Assembly (NCBI RefSeq): GCF_009696575.1
Contig: NZ_VULQ01000003.1
Coordinates: forward strand, 173,002 to 237,001
DNA: 64,000 bases
From: Anaerococcus porci
Lineage (GTDB): Bacteria > Bacillota > Clostridia > Tissierellales > Peptoniphilaceae
Direction: 5' to 3'
Below are positions 8,603 through 17,955 of this stretch, piece after piece. The number at the start of each line of letters is the position of its first letter. Position 1 is the stretch's first letter. A program made the position numbers and the translations under genes. The notes under the pieces are model-generated. The model was not told the DNA's origin. It made no database searches and worked only from the letters and a program-made list of their open reading frames with translations.

Positions 8603-9604
8603 CTACTTTCCATAATAATACATAGGTACAGGGGAATCTTTATCCATAAGGTCCTTTAAAATTGCAAGATCAGACTTGGAATCTTTTCCTATTAGTGCTT
8701 GTCCCTTTGATAAGAGTTTAGAAAATGGAGCCATCTCATCAGAATATTCATAGACTTGTGGATTATCAAGCTTATATTCTTTCTTCATATCAGCTAAGGC
8801 TGTATCAAAATTACCAATCTTATCAACTAGTCCATTTTCTAAGGCTTGTGCTCCATCATAAACCCTTCCATCAGCAAGCTTTCTTACATCATCCTCTTTC
8901 ATAGACCTGCCTTGAGATACTAGCTTAATAAATCTATCAAATGAAGAATTAATAAGATCTTGGAAATATTTCTTTTGCTCATCAGTCATATCTTTTCCAG
9001 AACTTCCAGCATCTTTCATCTTACCAGTAGTAATATTTTGTTGCTTAATACCATACTTTTCAAAAAGTCCTTGAAAAGACATAGATGACATAATTACACC
9101 AATAGAGCCTGTAAGAGTTTCATTAGATGCGTATATTCTGTCAGTTGGAGCTGAAATATAATAACCTCCACTTGCAGCCATTGTTTCCATAACTGTGAAA
9201 ACTGGTATCTTCTTATCTTTTTGGATTTCCTTTATCTTATTTGCAACTTGCTCTGAGTTATAAACTGCTCCTCCTGGAGAGTTAACCTTTAAGATGACCC
9301 CCCTTACAGTATCATCTTCCTTTACTTCTTTTAATCGCTCCATAACAGCATCATATACTGGACCATCTCCAATAGCACCCTTATAAGTTATTACTGCAAT
9401 TTTTTTGGATGTATCAGAGCCCTCTATTATATTTTTGTTAGCAGTTGATGAAAATGGATTAAAAGATCCTAAATATTTTTGGGCTATCTTTTCACTTTCT
9501 TTTTCTGTTACTTCATTACTTTTAGTTTTAACAAGACTAGAAGCTACGAATAACAAAATAGCTATTGCTATTGCTATCCATTTTTTACCATTACTTTTTT
9601 TCAT
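8603..9604 (-). CDS. sppA: Signal peptide peptidase SppA
   Basis: A 333-residue membrane-anchored serine protease that degrades leftover signal peptides. An N-terminal helix (about 8-24) anchors it. The Ser/Lys dyad is visible: Ser145 in MAASGGYY and Lys197 in KMKDAG, the same 52-residue spacing as Ser147/Lys199 of the Bacillus enzyme. The length suits the short Gram-positive form. On the minus strand upstream, TTGAAT and TATACT 17 bases apart could be its promoter. It is co-transcribed with the RDD gene. Confidence 0.9.
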   Translation of the reverse strand: MKKSNGKKWIAIAIAILLFVASSLVKTKSNEVTEKESEKIAQKYLGSFNPFSSTANKNIIEGSDTSKKIAVITYKGAIGDGPVYDAVMERLKEVKEDDTVRGVILKVNSPGGAVYNSEQVANKIKEIQKDKKIPVFTVMETMAASGGYYISAPTDRIYASNETLTGSIGVIMSSMSFQGLFEKYGIKQQNITTGKMKDAGSSGKDMTDEQKKYFQDLINSSFDRFIKLVSQGRSMKEDDVRKLADGRVYDGAQALENGLVDKIGNFDTALADMKKEYKLDNPQVYEYSDEMAPFSKLLSKGQALIGKDSKSDLAILKDLMDKDSPVPMYYYGK

Positions 9605-9680
9605 AAAATCTCCTTATTATAAAATATGAAATTCTTCCATTATAAGTATAATACACTAATATCAAAGATTCAAGGAAAAT

Positions 9681-9700
9681 CAAAAAGCCTTTGCTTTTTG
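9681..9700 (-). terminator. Intrinsic terminator
   Basis: An 8-bp stem (9681-9688 with 9693-9700, CAAAAAGC/GCTTTTTG) with a 4-base loop. On the minus strand the stem ends in T-rich sequence, so it can end transcription of the small membrane protein gene at 9848-10150. Two further hairpins (9767-9788 and 9798-9837) lie between; the second is followed by a T-run on the plus strand. Confidence 0.55.
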
Positions 9701-9847
9701 TATTAATATTGAGTACAATGAAAGAGCAAGACAATTATCGTTAACACTATGAGAAATTGTTTTTGTATAGTCTCTTAATTGAGACTATTTACATAGAGGA
9801 TTTTTACCCAAAACTTAATTGTATATGGTAAAAGTCCATTTTTTATA

Positions 9848-10150
9848 TTAATTTCTTCTATCAAGCTTTCTTTTAGTTTCTAAAATATTATTTGCAAGAA
9901 GGGCAATTACCACAAAATAAAATTTATCATTTATATATCCTAAAAGTAGGAAATTAATTCCCAAAGCCAGCATCAATACTATGATAAGAGAAAGTAAATT
10001 TGCAATATAAGGGTGTTTTCTAATAAAATCTTCCCCTATAAATCCTACAAGAAAAATCTCCAAAAGAGTAGATAAAATTAACACTACAAATATCTCTATA
10101 ATTATAAAAATATAGGGATGACTTTGATGAAAATTTCTAATACTATGCAT
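9848..10150 (-). CDS. Small membrane protein, unknown function
   Basis: A 100-residue protein with two clear transmembrane segments (about 13-38 and 48-72), a possible weaker third (about 74-87), and a charged C-terminal tail (ETKRKLDRRN). I do not recognise a family. It stands alone between sppA and the MurNAc PTS gene, with ~500 bases of empty sequence upstream. The tail and membrane pattern suggest a genuine protein; codon use looks like the neighbours. Confidence 0.6.
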   Translation of the reverse strand: MHSIRNFHQSHPYIFIIIEIFVVLILSTLLEIFLVGFIGEDFIRKHPYIANLLSLIIVLMLALGINFLLLGYINDKFYFVVIALLANNILETKRKLDRRN

Positions 10151-10572
10151 ACTTTCCTCACTTTCTTAAATTTTATTTTTATACACTTGTATAACAATAA
10201 ATAATATTTATTATATAATAAAAAATGCTTTGAGAAAATAGAAGGGTTAGAAAGATTATTTAAAAGTTAGACTAAATCTTTTTAAAGAGACTAAACTGTA
10301 TTAGACTCTTAAAAATAACTTTTAAAAAAGATATTTATCTATGACATAGATAAACTCAAGGTTTTGATAACTGAAGTATAACTAAAATAGAACAATATTT
10401 ATTCTAATTATGTCTTAATGATAAATTATAAGGTAACATTTCTTTAAATATATATATATCAAGAATTGAAGAAATATAGATTTAACTCAAGCAAACTTAA
10501 TTTTGAAGTCTATTTTTGAAAAGCCCTATCAAATTTAAATTTCCTAGACATTATAACTATATTTATTAAAAC
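10151..10572. other. AT-rich non-coding stretch
   Basis: Some 420 bases between the small membrane protein and the terminator of the MurNAc operon. I see no gene, RNA gene or clear repeat in it; the promoter of the small membrane protein should lie in its first part (minus strand), but no strong -35/-10 pair stands out. Confidence 0.5.
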
Positions 10573-10605
10573 ACCCTCTTTACTGCCTTGTACAGTAAAG
10601 AGGGT
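10573..10605 (-). terminator. Terminator of the MurNAc operon
   Basis: A perfect 13-bp stem (10573-10585 with 10593-10605; ACCCTCTTTACTG and its complement) with a 7-base loop, 54 bases past the murP stop. On the minus strand it is followed by GTTTTAAT. Confidence 0.8.
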
Positions 10606-10658
10606 AACTATCAGATTTAAGATTTTATTTTTATATTTTTTCAATTTTAATATATTTC

Positions 10659-12098
10659 CTACTTAAATTTAAATTCCTTACTTCCTGTAAGGTCTTCACC
10701 TTCTACATATTTTTTATCTATACCAAATAGGTAAGTTAGGATAAATCCTCCTATATAGGCTCCTAGAAGTCCAAGGATATATCCAAAAGCTCTTCCATTG
10801 TATATTAATGGAATCAAGGCTAGTCCACTTGGTCCTATGGCTGTTGCACCTATATTTCCTATTGCTCCTATTATAGCTCCTCCAACTCCTCCACCAAGAC
10901 ATGCTGTGATGAAGGCTTTACCCATTGGAAGGGTTAAGGCATAAATTAGGGGTTCTCCAATACCAAGTATACCTACTGGAAGTCCTCCCTTAGCGATTTC
11001 TATTAGCTTTTTATTTTTTCTACATTTTACCAAAACTGCTATAGCCGCTCCAACTTGACCTGCTCCTGCCATGGCAAGAATTGGAAGAAGGTAAGTTGCA
11101 CCTTGGCTTTCAATCATTGCTACATGGATAGGTGTTAAGATTTGATGAAGGCCAAGCATTACCATAGGTAGGAATACTGCACCAAGTATAAATCCTGAGA
11201 AAGCTCCTCCTAGCTTTATTACTCCATTTATTACTCCTATAAGTCCATTTGATATAAGACCTGCTATAGGCATTATAATAAACATTGTAAGTATACCTGT
11301 TAAAAGAAGTGAAATTGTTGGTACAAGAATAATATCAAGAGCATCTGGTATAACTTTTCTTAGGTTCTTTTCTATTTTAACTAAGATAAATACAGCAAGT
11401 ATTACCCCTATAACTCCACCTTGTCCAGGTAGAAGTGGTGAGTTTAAGAAGATATTTTTTAAAGGCTTATCTGGATTCATTGCAGATAAGTAAATCATGC
11501 CTCCTATTACTCCACCAAGTCCTTCATTACCCCTAAATACTTTTGCAGCATTTATACCAATAAATACATTAAGATATCCATAGAGTCCTGTCTTTATTAT
11601 ATTTAAGACTTGAAGTATTGATACATATGTTTCTCCGCTCACACTTCCTGCAGTTATCAAATTTTGTAAGACTGAGGCTATACCACCAATAAGACCTGCA
11701 CCTACAAAGGCTGGTATTAGTGGAACAAAAATCGATGCTATTGTTGCAGTAAAGGACTTAAAAGCAGAATCTTTTTGTCCTTGTTTCACTTTCTCTTTAT
11801 TCTCCCTAGTTCTTATATCTATTTCACTTTCCTCAGTGAATGTAGCTGCTGTAAGATTTGCCATCTCACGAGCTATCTTTTCGCTTTTTCCAGGCCCTGT
11901 TACTACTTGGATTTGATCACCTTTTACAAGACCCATAATCCCATCAAGCTCTTCAATCTTTTCAAAAGAAACCTTTTCTTGATCCTTTACTTTTACTCTT
12001 ACCCTTGTCATACAATTTATGACTTCAACTAAGTTATCTTCTCCTCCAAAATAGCTTACTAATTTTTGGGCAATAATTTTATTTTTATCATCTGTCAT
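10659..12098 (-). CDS. murP: PTS transporter EIIBC, N-acetylmuramic acid specific
   Basis: A 479-residue phosphotransferase permease that imports and phosphorylates a sugar. Residues 1-90 are an EIIB domain of the glucose/sucrose type with phosphorylated Cys29 in NCMTRVRV. From about 110 a ten-helix EIIC domain follows, with the GIGEPLIY motif of the sugar site. There is no EIIA domain, as in MurP, which borrows EIIA of glucose systems. The start overlaps the murQ stop by 4 bases (ATGA) behind a strong GGGGG ribosome site. The MurNAc assignment rests on the flanking murQ and mupG; by sequence alone it could be another glucose-family permease. Confidence 0.85.
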   Translation of the reverse strand: MTDDKNKIIAQKLVSYFGGEDNLVEVINCMTRVRVKVKDQEKVSFEKIEELDGIMGLVKGDQIQVVTGPGKSEKIAREMANLTAATFTEESEIDIRTRENKEKVKQGQKDSAFKSFTATIASIFVPLIPAFVGAGLIGGIASVLQNLITAGSVSGETYVSILQVLNIIKTGLYGYLNVFIGINAAKVFRGNEGLGGVIGGMIYLSAMNPDKPLKNIFLNSPLLPGQGGVIGVILAVFILVKIEKNLRKVIPDALDIILVPTISLLLTGILTMFIIMPIAGLISNGLIGVINGVIKLGGAFSGFILGAVFLPMVMLGLHQILTPIHVAMIESQGATYLLPILAMAGAGQVGAAIAVLVKCRKNKKLIEIAKGGLPVGILGIGEPLIYALTLPMGKAFITACLGGGVGGAIIGAIGNIGATAIGPSGLALIPLIYNGRAFGYILGLLGAYIGGFILTYLFGIDKKYVEGEDLTGSKEFKFK

Positions 12099-12982
12099 TG
12101 TATCCCCCTTCTTAAAAATCCATCATTTTCTTTTAAAATATTTAAAGCTTCATCTCTTTTTATATCCTTAAGTCCCATAAGTATGGCACACTTAACAGAA
12201 TTTTGTGACTCGTTTAAAAGTTTTTCCGCCCTTTTTTCATCAACTTCACACACTTCTTTTATAATGGATATGGCCCTTTTTCTAAGCTTCTTATTTGATA
12301 CTCTTACATCTACCATGAGGTTATCATATACCTTTCCTATCCTAACCATAGCCGTTGTGGAAATTATATTGAGAACCATTTTTGTAGCAGTTCCTGCCTT
12401 CATTCTTGTAGAGCCTGTAAGAATTTCACTTCCTGTATCTACTTCTATAGGACAGTCTGCATACTTTGAAATTAAGGAGTCTAGATTACAAGATAAAGAG
12501 CCTGTGCTTGCTCCAATCTCTCTTGCATATTTTAATGCCCCTATAACATAGGGAGTTCTTCCGGAACTTGCTATTCCTACTAGCATATCTTCTTTAGTAA
12601 ATTGATTTTTTATAAGATCCAATTTTCCCATTTCTTCATTATCTTCTGCATTTTCTACAGGATTTCTTAATGCCTTATCACCCCCTGCAATTATTCCGTT
12701 TATAAGATTTGGATTTACTGAAAAGGTAGGTAAGGCTTCACTTGCATCAAGAACTCCTAGTCTTCCACTTGTACCTGCTCCTATATAAAAAAGCCTACCA
12801 CCCCTATTAAGTACTCTTACAAGCTCATCAACAAGTTTTTCTATCTCACCTATTTTTTGACCTACCTTTTTTGCTATTGATTGATCTTCCTTGTTAATTA
12901 TTTCAATAATTTCTCTTGTAGATTTCAAATCAAGATCTTTTGAATTAATATTTCTATTTTCTGTTGATGGCAATTCTATCAT
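12095..12982 (-). CDS. murQ: N-acetylmuramic acid 6-phosphate etherase
   Basis: A 295-residue SIS-domain lyase that splits MurNAc-6-P into GlcNAc-6-P and D-lactate. Family signatures are plain: TENRN near the start, YIGAGTSGRLGVLDASE (about 66-82) with catalytic Glu82, and NAEDNEEMG with Glu113. Length is normal. The ATG at 12982 directly abuts the AAGGAG ribosome site; the TTG three codons on (12973) has better spacing and may be the true start. It overlaps mupG upstream by 29 bases and murP downstream by 4. Confidence 0.95.
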   Translation of the reverse strand: MIELPSTENRNINSKDLDLKSTREIIEIINKEDQSIAKKVGQKIGEIEKLVDELVRVLNRGGRLFYIGAGTSGRLGVLDASEALPTFSVNPNLINGIIAGGDKALRNPVENAEDNEEMGKLDLIKNQFTKEDMLVGIASSGRTPYVIGALKYAREIGASTGSLSCNLDSLISKYADCPIEVDTGSEILTGSTRMKAGTATKMVLNIISTTAMVRIGKVYDNLMVDVRVSNKKLRKRAISIIKEVCEVDEKRAEKLLNESQNSVKCAILMGLKDIKRDEALNILKENDGFLRRGIQ

Positions 12983-13943
12983 CTCCTTTTATTAAATCAA
13001 GTATAGCTAGATGCTCTTTACAAACTCTTCCTATGACATTTCTAGAATTACTAAGTCCCAAATCAAGCCTTGCTATCTCTAGCTCTCCAGAATATCTTCC
13101 CGAATTCTTATTAAGGATAAGAAAATCTCCCTTTCTTATATAATTATTTGAAACTTCATTAATAAATTTATAAGTTCTCTCATTTCTTATAATATATTTG
13201 CTTATATCACTTCTTACCTTAAATTCATTAATTTCATATCCCTTTTTTAAGTATAGATCAAGATTAATAATCCCTTTCTTTTCAAAAACTTCAATATATC
13301 CTTTGTTCTTCATACTTAAACCTTCAGATAATACTAAATTATTAATCTTATAAAATCTTTTAAGCTTAAGATATGAATAATAAGGGTCTTTAAACCTATC
13401 CTCTTCAAGGCTTGGAAGAGATTTATACAAGGGTCCTCTAAAGTCTTTATCTCCTTGAAAAAATGCAAATAAATCAAGTCCAAATTTCTCCAATACTTTA
13501 TTTTTTTCTATAAAATCATCCTCTCCCAGTCCAGAAAATTCTAAAGGATAGTAATTGTGCCAAGCAGAAATGTTAGAAAAATTTCCTCCAAGCTCTTTAA
13601 TTGCTTCAAGTGTTTCACGTGAAACACTTGAAGCATTTATAGCTATCCTATTATTCTTAGATAAGTTCACTATTTTTTCTTTGTCGAAACCGAAATCAAG
13701 TCTTAATATAAGTCCCATTCTCAAAAGCTCTGGGTAGTGTTTCAAAATTTCTCCATTAATATCAAGGCAAATATCAATCTTAAGAGAATCTGCCAAAGAT
13801 TTTAAAAAGATAAGTTTTTTCATATTCCTATCATCTACTGGGTAATGCATAGAAGTAAAAAGAATATCAAAATTTTTAAACTCATTTATTTTCTCTTCTA
13901 TATAATTTTCATCTTGATTAAGATATAGACTAAATCCCAACAT
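12954..13943 (-). CDS. mupG: 6-phospho-N-acetylmuramidase, MupG family (DUF871)
   Basis: A 329-residue cytoplasmic TIM-barrel protein. The opening MLGFSLYLNQ and the later TSMHYP, LRLDFGF and ISAWHNYYPLEFSGL segments match the DUF871/MupG family, which hydrolyses disaccharides carrying MurNAc-6-phosphate taken up from peptidoglycan fragments. Its place between a surface protein and murQ-murP supports cell-wall recycling. It overlaps both neighbours. A perfect parS site lies inside it and encodes the SVSRET segment. Confidence 0.85.
   Translation of the reverse strand: MLGFSLYLNQDENYIEEKINEFKNFDILFTSMHYPVDDRNMKKLIFLKSLADSLKIDICLDINGEILKHYPELLRMGLILRLDFGFDKEKIVNLSKNNRIAINASSVSRETLEAIKELGGNFSNISAWHNYYPLEFSGLGEDDFIEKNKVLEKFGLDLFAFFQGDKDFRGPLYKSLPSLEEDRFKDPYYSYLKLKRFYKINNLVLSEGLSMKNKGYIEVFEKKGIINLDLYLKKGYEINEFKVRSDISKYIIRNERTYKFINEVSNNYIRKGDFLILNKNSGRYSGELEIARLDLGLSNSRNVIGRVCKEHLAILDLIKGDDRIAINRK
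13611..13626. other. parS site (ParB binding), inside mupG
   Basis: TGTTTCACGTGAAACA is a perfect match to the Bacillus-type parS palindrome (TGTTNCACGTGAAACA). It sits within the mupG coding sequence and is ~20 kb left of dnaA. The flanks extend the palindrome (CAAG...CTTG). Confidence 0.92.
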
Positions 13944-14241
13944 TTTTTAACCTTCTTAGCATAAGAATTGATGAAATTATAGCAATAAACAAGCTAGCAA
14001 TAGAAGATATTCCAGTTTTTGGATTGTTTTTTTCTTTTATTATCCTACTTATCATTTCCTTGTAGCCACTATTTTCTACATTTTTTGTACTTATCTTATC
14101 AGCTATATTTAATGATTTATCTTCTTTATCATCCTTTGACTCTATCACTGTTTCTTCTTGATTTTCTTTTAGCGTATCATCAGCTAGGGAATTTGTTGGT
14201 ATTAACAATAAGGCTAAAGCTAATAATATAAGCTTTTTCAT
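13930..14241 (-). CDS. Small sortase-type surface protein with NPKTG anchor
   Basis: A 103-residue secreted protein. A signal peptide (about 1-20, ending NSLA) is followed by ~50 highly charged residues, then NPKTG at 73-77, a hydrophobic helix (78-95) and a basic end (RRLKN). This is the layout of a sortase substrate with an NPKTG variant of LPXTG. It is the first gene of the MurNAc operon and overlaps mupG by 14 bases. The mature part is too short for a known enzyme domain. A role in holding or sensing wall fragments is a guess from position. A good GGAGG site precedes the ATG. Confidence 0.75.
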   Translation of the reverse strand: MKKLILLALALLLIPTNSLADDTLKENQEETVIESKDDKEDKSLNIADKISTKNVENSGYKEMISRIIKEKNNPKTGISSIASLFIAIISSILMLRRLKNVGI

Positions 14242-14360
14242 TTATACCTCCTTTGATGGCACATTAATATAGGAATTATATAAGTTAAACTTTTAATCTT
14301 ATTAAATATTCTAAAATATATTAGACTATTGTTTGAAAAGCTTTTTATTTTCTATATTAT

Positions 14361-14391
14361 AAAACACTTGAAAATTTATTTCAAGTGTTTT
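14361..14391. terminator. Intrinsic terminator downstream of the RpiR-type regulator
   Basis: A 12-bp perfect stem (14361-14372 with 14380-14391, AAAACACTTGAA and complement) with a 7-base loop. The stem arms supply a T-run on either strand; on the minus strand it ends the regulator transcript before the MurNAc operon. Confidence 0.7.
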
Positions 14392-14409
14392 TGTTTATTT
14401 TTGAAATAA

Positions 14410-15246
14410 TTATTTAAGTTTATCAGTTAAGTCCTTACTTATTTTAAGGCTCTCATTTACATTTTCGTAATTTTTAGCTATATAGGTGAAAAATAGAATA
14501 TCTGTAATTATAAAAGATGAGAATCTTGAGGTAATTGCCCCATATCTTATTTCTTTTTCACTTGATGGAATTTTTAGAATTATGTCTGATAGGTCTTTTA
14601 TTTTTGATTTTTCAGACTTTGTTATGGCTATAACCCTAGCATTATTTTCTTTTGCAAATTTCACTGCTTCTAATACTTCTTTTGTTTTAGCATTATAGGA
14701 GATTGCTATAAGGATATCACCCTTTTTTATATGGCTTATGGCTGAAAGATTTGTGTGAGCATCTTTTTCATAAAAAACATTTGCACCTGCCCTAAGGAGT
14801 TTATAGTAGAAATCTTCACATATAAGTCCAGATCCTGCAACTCCACAAAGGTAAATCCTACTTGCCATATTGATTAAATTTCCTGCCTTTTCTATATTTT
14901 TTTCATCTATTATAGCATAGGTTTTTTCTAATGTCTTTTGGATATTTGCTCTAGATTTATCTATTATTTCACTGATCTTATCATCCTTTTTTATTTCATC
15001 TTCTATATATTCATTCTTGCTTTCAAAAGATTTTGCTATCGAAACTTTCATATCTACAAAGGACTTATAGCCTATTTTTTTGACAAATCGTGTTACCGCA
15101 GACTGAGAAGTTTTTGTATTTTTAGCAAGGTCTATGGATGATTCGTTTATTATCTTATCTTTATTTTTAAGTATATAGTCTGCTATAAGTTTATCTTTTT
15201 GAGTAAAATTTTCTTTTTTATCTTTTATTCTTATTAAATATTCCAT
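14410..15246 (-). CDS. RpiR/MurR-family transcriptional regulator
   Basis: A 278-residue regulator. Residues 1-75 form the RpiR winged helix-turn-helix (KLIADYILKN, SQSAVTRFVKKIGYKSF). Residues 110-245 form a SIS sugar-phosphate-binding domain (YLCGVAGSGLICEDFYYKL, IAISYNAKTKE). Proteins of this family next to murQ respond to MurNAc-6-phosphate and control the MurNAc operon. It lies directly upstream of that operon on the same strand, separated by a terminator, and has its own transcript. Confidence 0.88.
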   Translation of the reverse strand: MEYLIRIKDKKENFTQKDKLIADYILKNKDKIINESSIDLAKNTKTSQSAVTRFVKKIGYKSFVDMKVSIAKSFESKNEYIEDEIKKDDKISEIIDKSRANIQKTLEKTYAIIDEKNIEKAGNLINMASRIYLCGVAGSGLICEDFYYKLLRAGANVFYEKDAHTNLSAISHIKKGDILIAISYNAKTKEVLEAVKFAKENNARVIAITKSEKSKIKDLSDIILKIPSSEKEIRYGAITSRFSSFIITDILFFTYIAKNYENVNESLKISKDLTDKLK

Positions 15247-15260
15247 ATATTCCTCATTTT

Positions 15261-15291
15261 ATTAATAAAAAAGACCCCTAGAAGGGGTCTT
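15261..15291 (-). terminator. Terminator of ftsH
   Basis: A stem AAGACCCC/GGGGTCTT (15271-15278 with 15284-15291) with a tight loop starts 3 bases past the ftsH stop. On the minus strand it is followed by six T residues: a textbook intrinsic terminator. Confidence 0.9.
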
Positions 15292-15293
15292 AT

Positions 15294-17306
15294 CTACTCA
15301 TCTTTTTTGGAGTCATCTTCACTTGAACCAAGTTCTATTGGCTTATTATCTTCTTCATTTTTTTCTTCTACAATTTTTTCTTCGTCTTTTGTGCTTATTT
15401 CATCACTTGAATTTTCATTTGTAGACTCTTTTTCTTCAATTTCTTCTTTTACTTTGACTTCTACAGGTTTTTTATTTAGAATTTCCATAAATTGTTCACC
15501 TGTTATAGTCTCTTCTTTAAGAAGGAAGTCTGATATTTCGTGAAGTTTGTCTAGGTTATCTTTTAAGATTTCTATAGCTCTCATGTGGGCTTGAGATATG
15601 ATGTGGATTACTTTCTCATCAATTTTATCTCCAGTACCACTAGATACTATAAGTGAGTGTTCTCCACCTAGGTATCTTCCAGTTGTTCTTTCAAGTTGGA
15701 CAAAATCAAAATCATCGTCCATACCATATTGGGTTACCATGGCTCTTGCAATTTGGGTAGCTCTTTCTATATCATTGCTTGCCCCAGTAGTTTTAGTATT
15801 AAAGATAAGTTCTTCTGCACTTCTACCACCTGCAAAGGTAACTATTTCATCAAATAGTTCTTTTTTGGTCATTATATATTTCTCATCACGATCAACACTC
15901 ATGGTATAACCTAAGGCCCCTGATGTTCTTGGAACTATGGTTATCTTGGTTACTGGTTTCTTTTGGGTTTGAATAGCTGTAACTAAGGCATGTCCTACTT
16001 CATGGTAGGCTATAATCTTCTTTTGGTCATCGCTTATTACAGCATTTTTCTTTTGTGCACCTGCTATTACAGTTTCTATACTTTCTTCAAGGTCAACTTG
16101 TGTAAGTTTTTTCCTACCTTCTCTTACAGCTCTAAGCGCACCTTCATTTACTATATTTGCAAGGTCTGCACCAGAAGTTCCTGCCGTTCTTCTTGCAATT
16201 TCTTCATAGTCTATGTCATCTTCTCTTTTAACATTTTTTGCATGAACTATTAAGATGTCCTTTCTACCATTTAAATCTGGTAGCTCAACTCTTACTTGTC
16301 TATCAAATCTTCCAGGTCTTGTAAGAGCTGGGTCAAGGATTTCAGGCCTATTTGTTGCAGATAAAAGTACTACTCCCTCAGCTGCATCAAATCCATCCAT
16401 TTCGTTTAGAAGTTGGTTAAGGGTTTGTTCACGTTCATCATTTCCACTAAAACCTGATGTATCCCTTCTCTTACCTATGGCATCTATCTCATCTATAAAG
16501 ACGATACATGGAGCCTTTTCCTTAGCTTGTTTAAAAAGATCTCTTACCTTACTTGCTCCCATACCTACAAACATCTCAACGAATTCTGAGCCTGAAATTG
16601 AGAAAAATGGTACATTAGCCTCACCTGCTACAGCTTTTGCTAAAAGTGTCTTACCTGTTCCTGGAGGACCTACTAAAAGCACGCCTTTTGGAAGAACTGC
16701 CCCTATATCCCTATATTTTTGTGGTTCATGTAAGAAATCTACGACTTCATTAAGGCTATCTTTTGCCTCTTCTTGGCCTGCTACATCTTTGAAAGTTTTT
16801 CCCGTCTTATTTTCCATGTAGACTTTAGCATTTGACTTACCAAAGTTCATGAAGTCTCCGCCACCTCGGCCTCCCATAGTCTTTGATAGAGACCTGTTAG
16901 CCATATAGAAAATTAAAAGCAAGAATATAAGAGGCAAAATAGATGTTATAAACAGGGTGAGCCATGGACTCATTTTTGTTTCTATCTCTTTCGTAAATGT
17001 TAGGTTCTTATTATTCTTAGCCTTATCAAGTAATCTTTCTGTAAGGTTAGTATCTGGCCATAAACCTGTGGTGAAAGTTTTTTTGTCACCATCAACCATA
17101 GCTGTGAAGGTATAGTTATAATCATCTTTGGTAACTTCTCTTACTTGGTCATTATCTATCATTTGGACAAATTGGTTGTAAGTTACCTCCTTTGGCTTCT
17201 CTCCCATTGTAATAGGATTAAGCATGTATCTTATTACTAGAAAGGCAACTATGGCTATAATCCAATAGTAGACCAATGGCCTATTGCCTTTTTTATTTGA
17301 TAGCAT
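15294..17306 (-). CDS. ftsH: ATP-dependent zinc metalloprotease FtsH
   Basis: A 670-residue membrane AAA+ protease for quality control of membrane and regulatory proteins. Two transmembrane helices (about 12-30 and 112-135) flank a small extracellular domain. The AAA module has Walker A (GPPGTGKT), Walker B (IVFIDEID) and the second region of homology. The zinc site HEVGH lies in the C-terminal protease domain. The last ~55 residues are an acidic Glu/Lys/Ser tail. It starts immediately after the MarR-family stop, so the two are one operon. Confidence 0.97.
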   Translation of the reverse strand: MLSNKKGNRPLVYYWIIAIVAFLVIRYMLNPITMGEKPKEVTYNQFVQMIDNDQVREVTKDDYNYTFTAMVDGDKKTFTTGLWPDTNLTERLLDKAKNNKNLTFTKEIETKMSPWLTLFITSILPLIFLLLIFYMANRSLSKTMGGRGGGDFMNFGKSNAKVYMENKTGKTFKDVAGQEEAKDSLNEVVDFLHEPQKYRDIGAVLPKGVLLVGPPGTGKTLLAKAVAGEANVPFFSISGSEFVEMFVGMGASKVRDLFKQAKEKAPCIVFIDEIDAIGKRRDTSGFSGNDEREQTLNQLLNEMDGFDAAEGVVLLSATNRPEILDPALTRPGRFDRQVRVELPDLNGRKDILIVHAKNVKREDDIDYEEIARRTAGTSGADLANIVNEGALRAVREGRKKLTQVDLEESIETVIAGAQKKNAVISDDQKKIIAYHEVGHALVTAIQTQKKPVTKITIVPRTSGALGYTMSVDRDEKYIMTKKELFDEIVTFAGGRSAEELIFNTKTTGASNDIERATQIARAMVTQYGMDDDFDFVQLERTTGRYLGGEHSLIVSSGTGDKIDEKVIHIISQAHMRAIEILKDNLDKLHEISDFLLKEETITGEQFMEILNKKPVEVKVKEEIEEKESTNENSSDEISTKDEEKIVEEKNEEDNKPIELGSSEDDSKKDE

Positions 17307-17777
17307 CTATAAACCACTCCTTATAATATAATCATCTAGTAAGCTATCTAAAGATTCTAATTCATTAATGATTGTCTTTAAGTTAGTGTTGATATTTGAC
17401 TCATCAACCTCTGGTTTTATTTTATCAAAATACTCACTTACCTTATCAGCTGCATCAACACCTTTTTGGGTAAGCTTAACATTTACAACTCTTTCATCTT
17501 CATCTGATCTATTTCTATCAACAAATCCTTGCTTTTCAAGTTTCTTGCAAATATTTGATATATTTCCACCATTTACACCTATACTTTTTCCAAGATTACC
17601 TATTGATACTGAATCTTCAGATGCAGATAAGGTCATAATCATCTTAAGTTGTAGGGTTGTTACTCCTAGATCTGTTGCTGTTTCTTGTAATAGTAAATCT
17701 ATCTTGTGTGATATTTCTCTAATCATAGAGAATATAGAATTATTAAATTCAAAAAAATCAATGTGTCTGTCTGTCAT
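17307..17777 (-). CDS. MarR-family transcriptional regulator
   Basis: A ~156-residue winged-helix repressor. The DNA-binding core runs from about 35 to 105 (LGVTTLQLKMIMTLS, VNGGNISNICKKLEKQGFVDR, then the wing with DERVVNVKLT). An earlier in-frame ATG at 17789 overlaps the GGAGG ribosome site; the ATG at 17777, with that site 5-6 bases upstream, is the better start. Immediately upstream of ftsH, so it may tune ftsH expression. The ligand is unknown. Confidence 0.85.
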   Translation of the reverse strand: MTDRHIDFFEFNNSIFSMIREISHKIDLLLQETATDLGVTTLQLKMIMTLSASEDSVSIGNLGKSIGVNGGNISNICKKLEKQGFVDRNRSDEDERVVNVKLTQKGVDAADKVSEYFDKIKPEVDESNINTNLKTIINELESLDSLLDDYIIRSGL

Positions 17778-17955
17778 ATAAACCTCCATAAATTATAGAC
17801 CTATATTTAATATAGGAGATAAGTATTCTCCACTATTATTTTACATATATTGTAATAAATTTCAAGTATTTAGAAAGAATATTTTTAATACATACTTTAA
17901 TTGTGAATTAATTATGTTCTTTGATAAAAAACACCTATTATTATCTTTAAAAAAA

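Noticed and set aside
12066..12551. 161-codon plus-strand frame over murQ
   Set aside because: Antisense to well-conserved murQ codons, hydrophobic shadow with no start signal.
16255..16821. 188-codon plus-strand frame over ftsH
   Set aside because: Antisense of the conserved AAA module of ftsH; serine/proline-rich shadow typical of the complementary strand.
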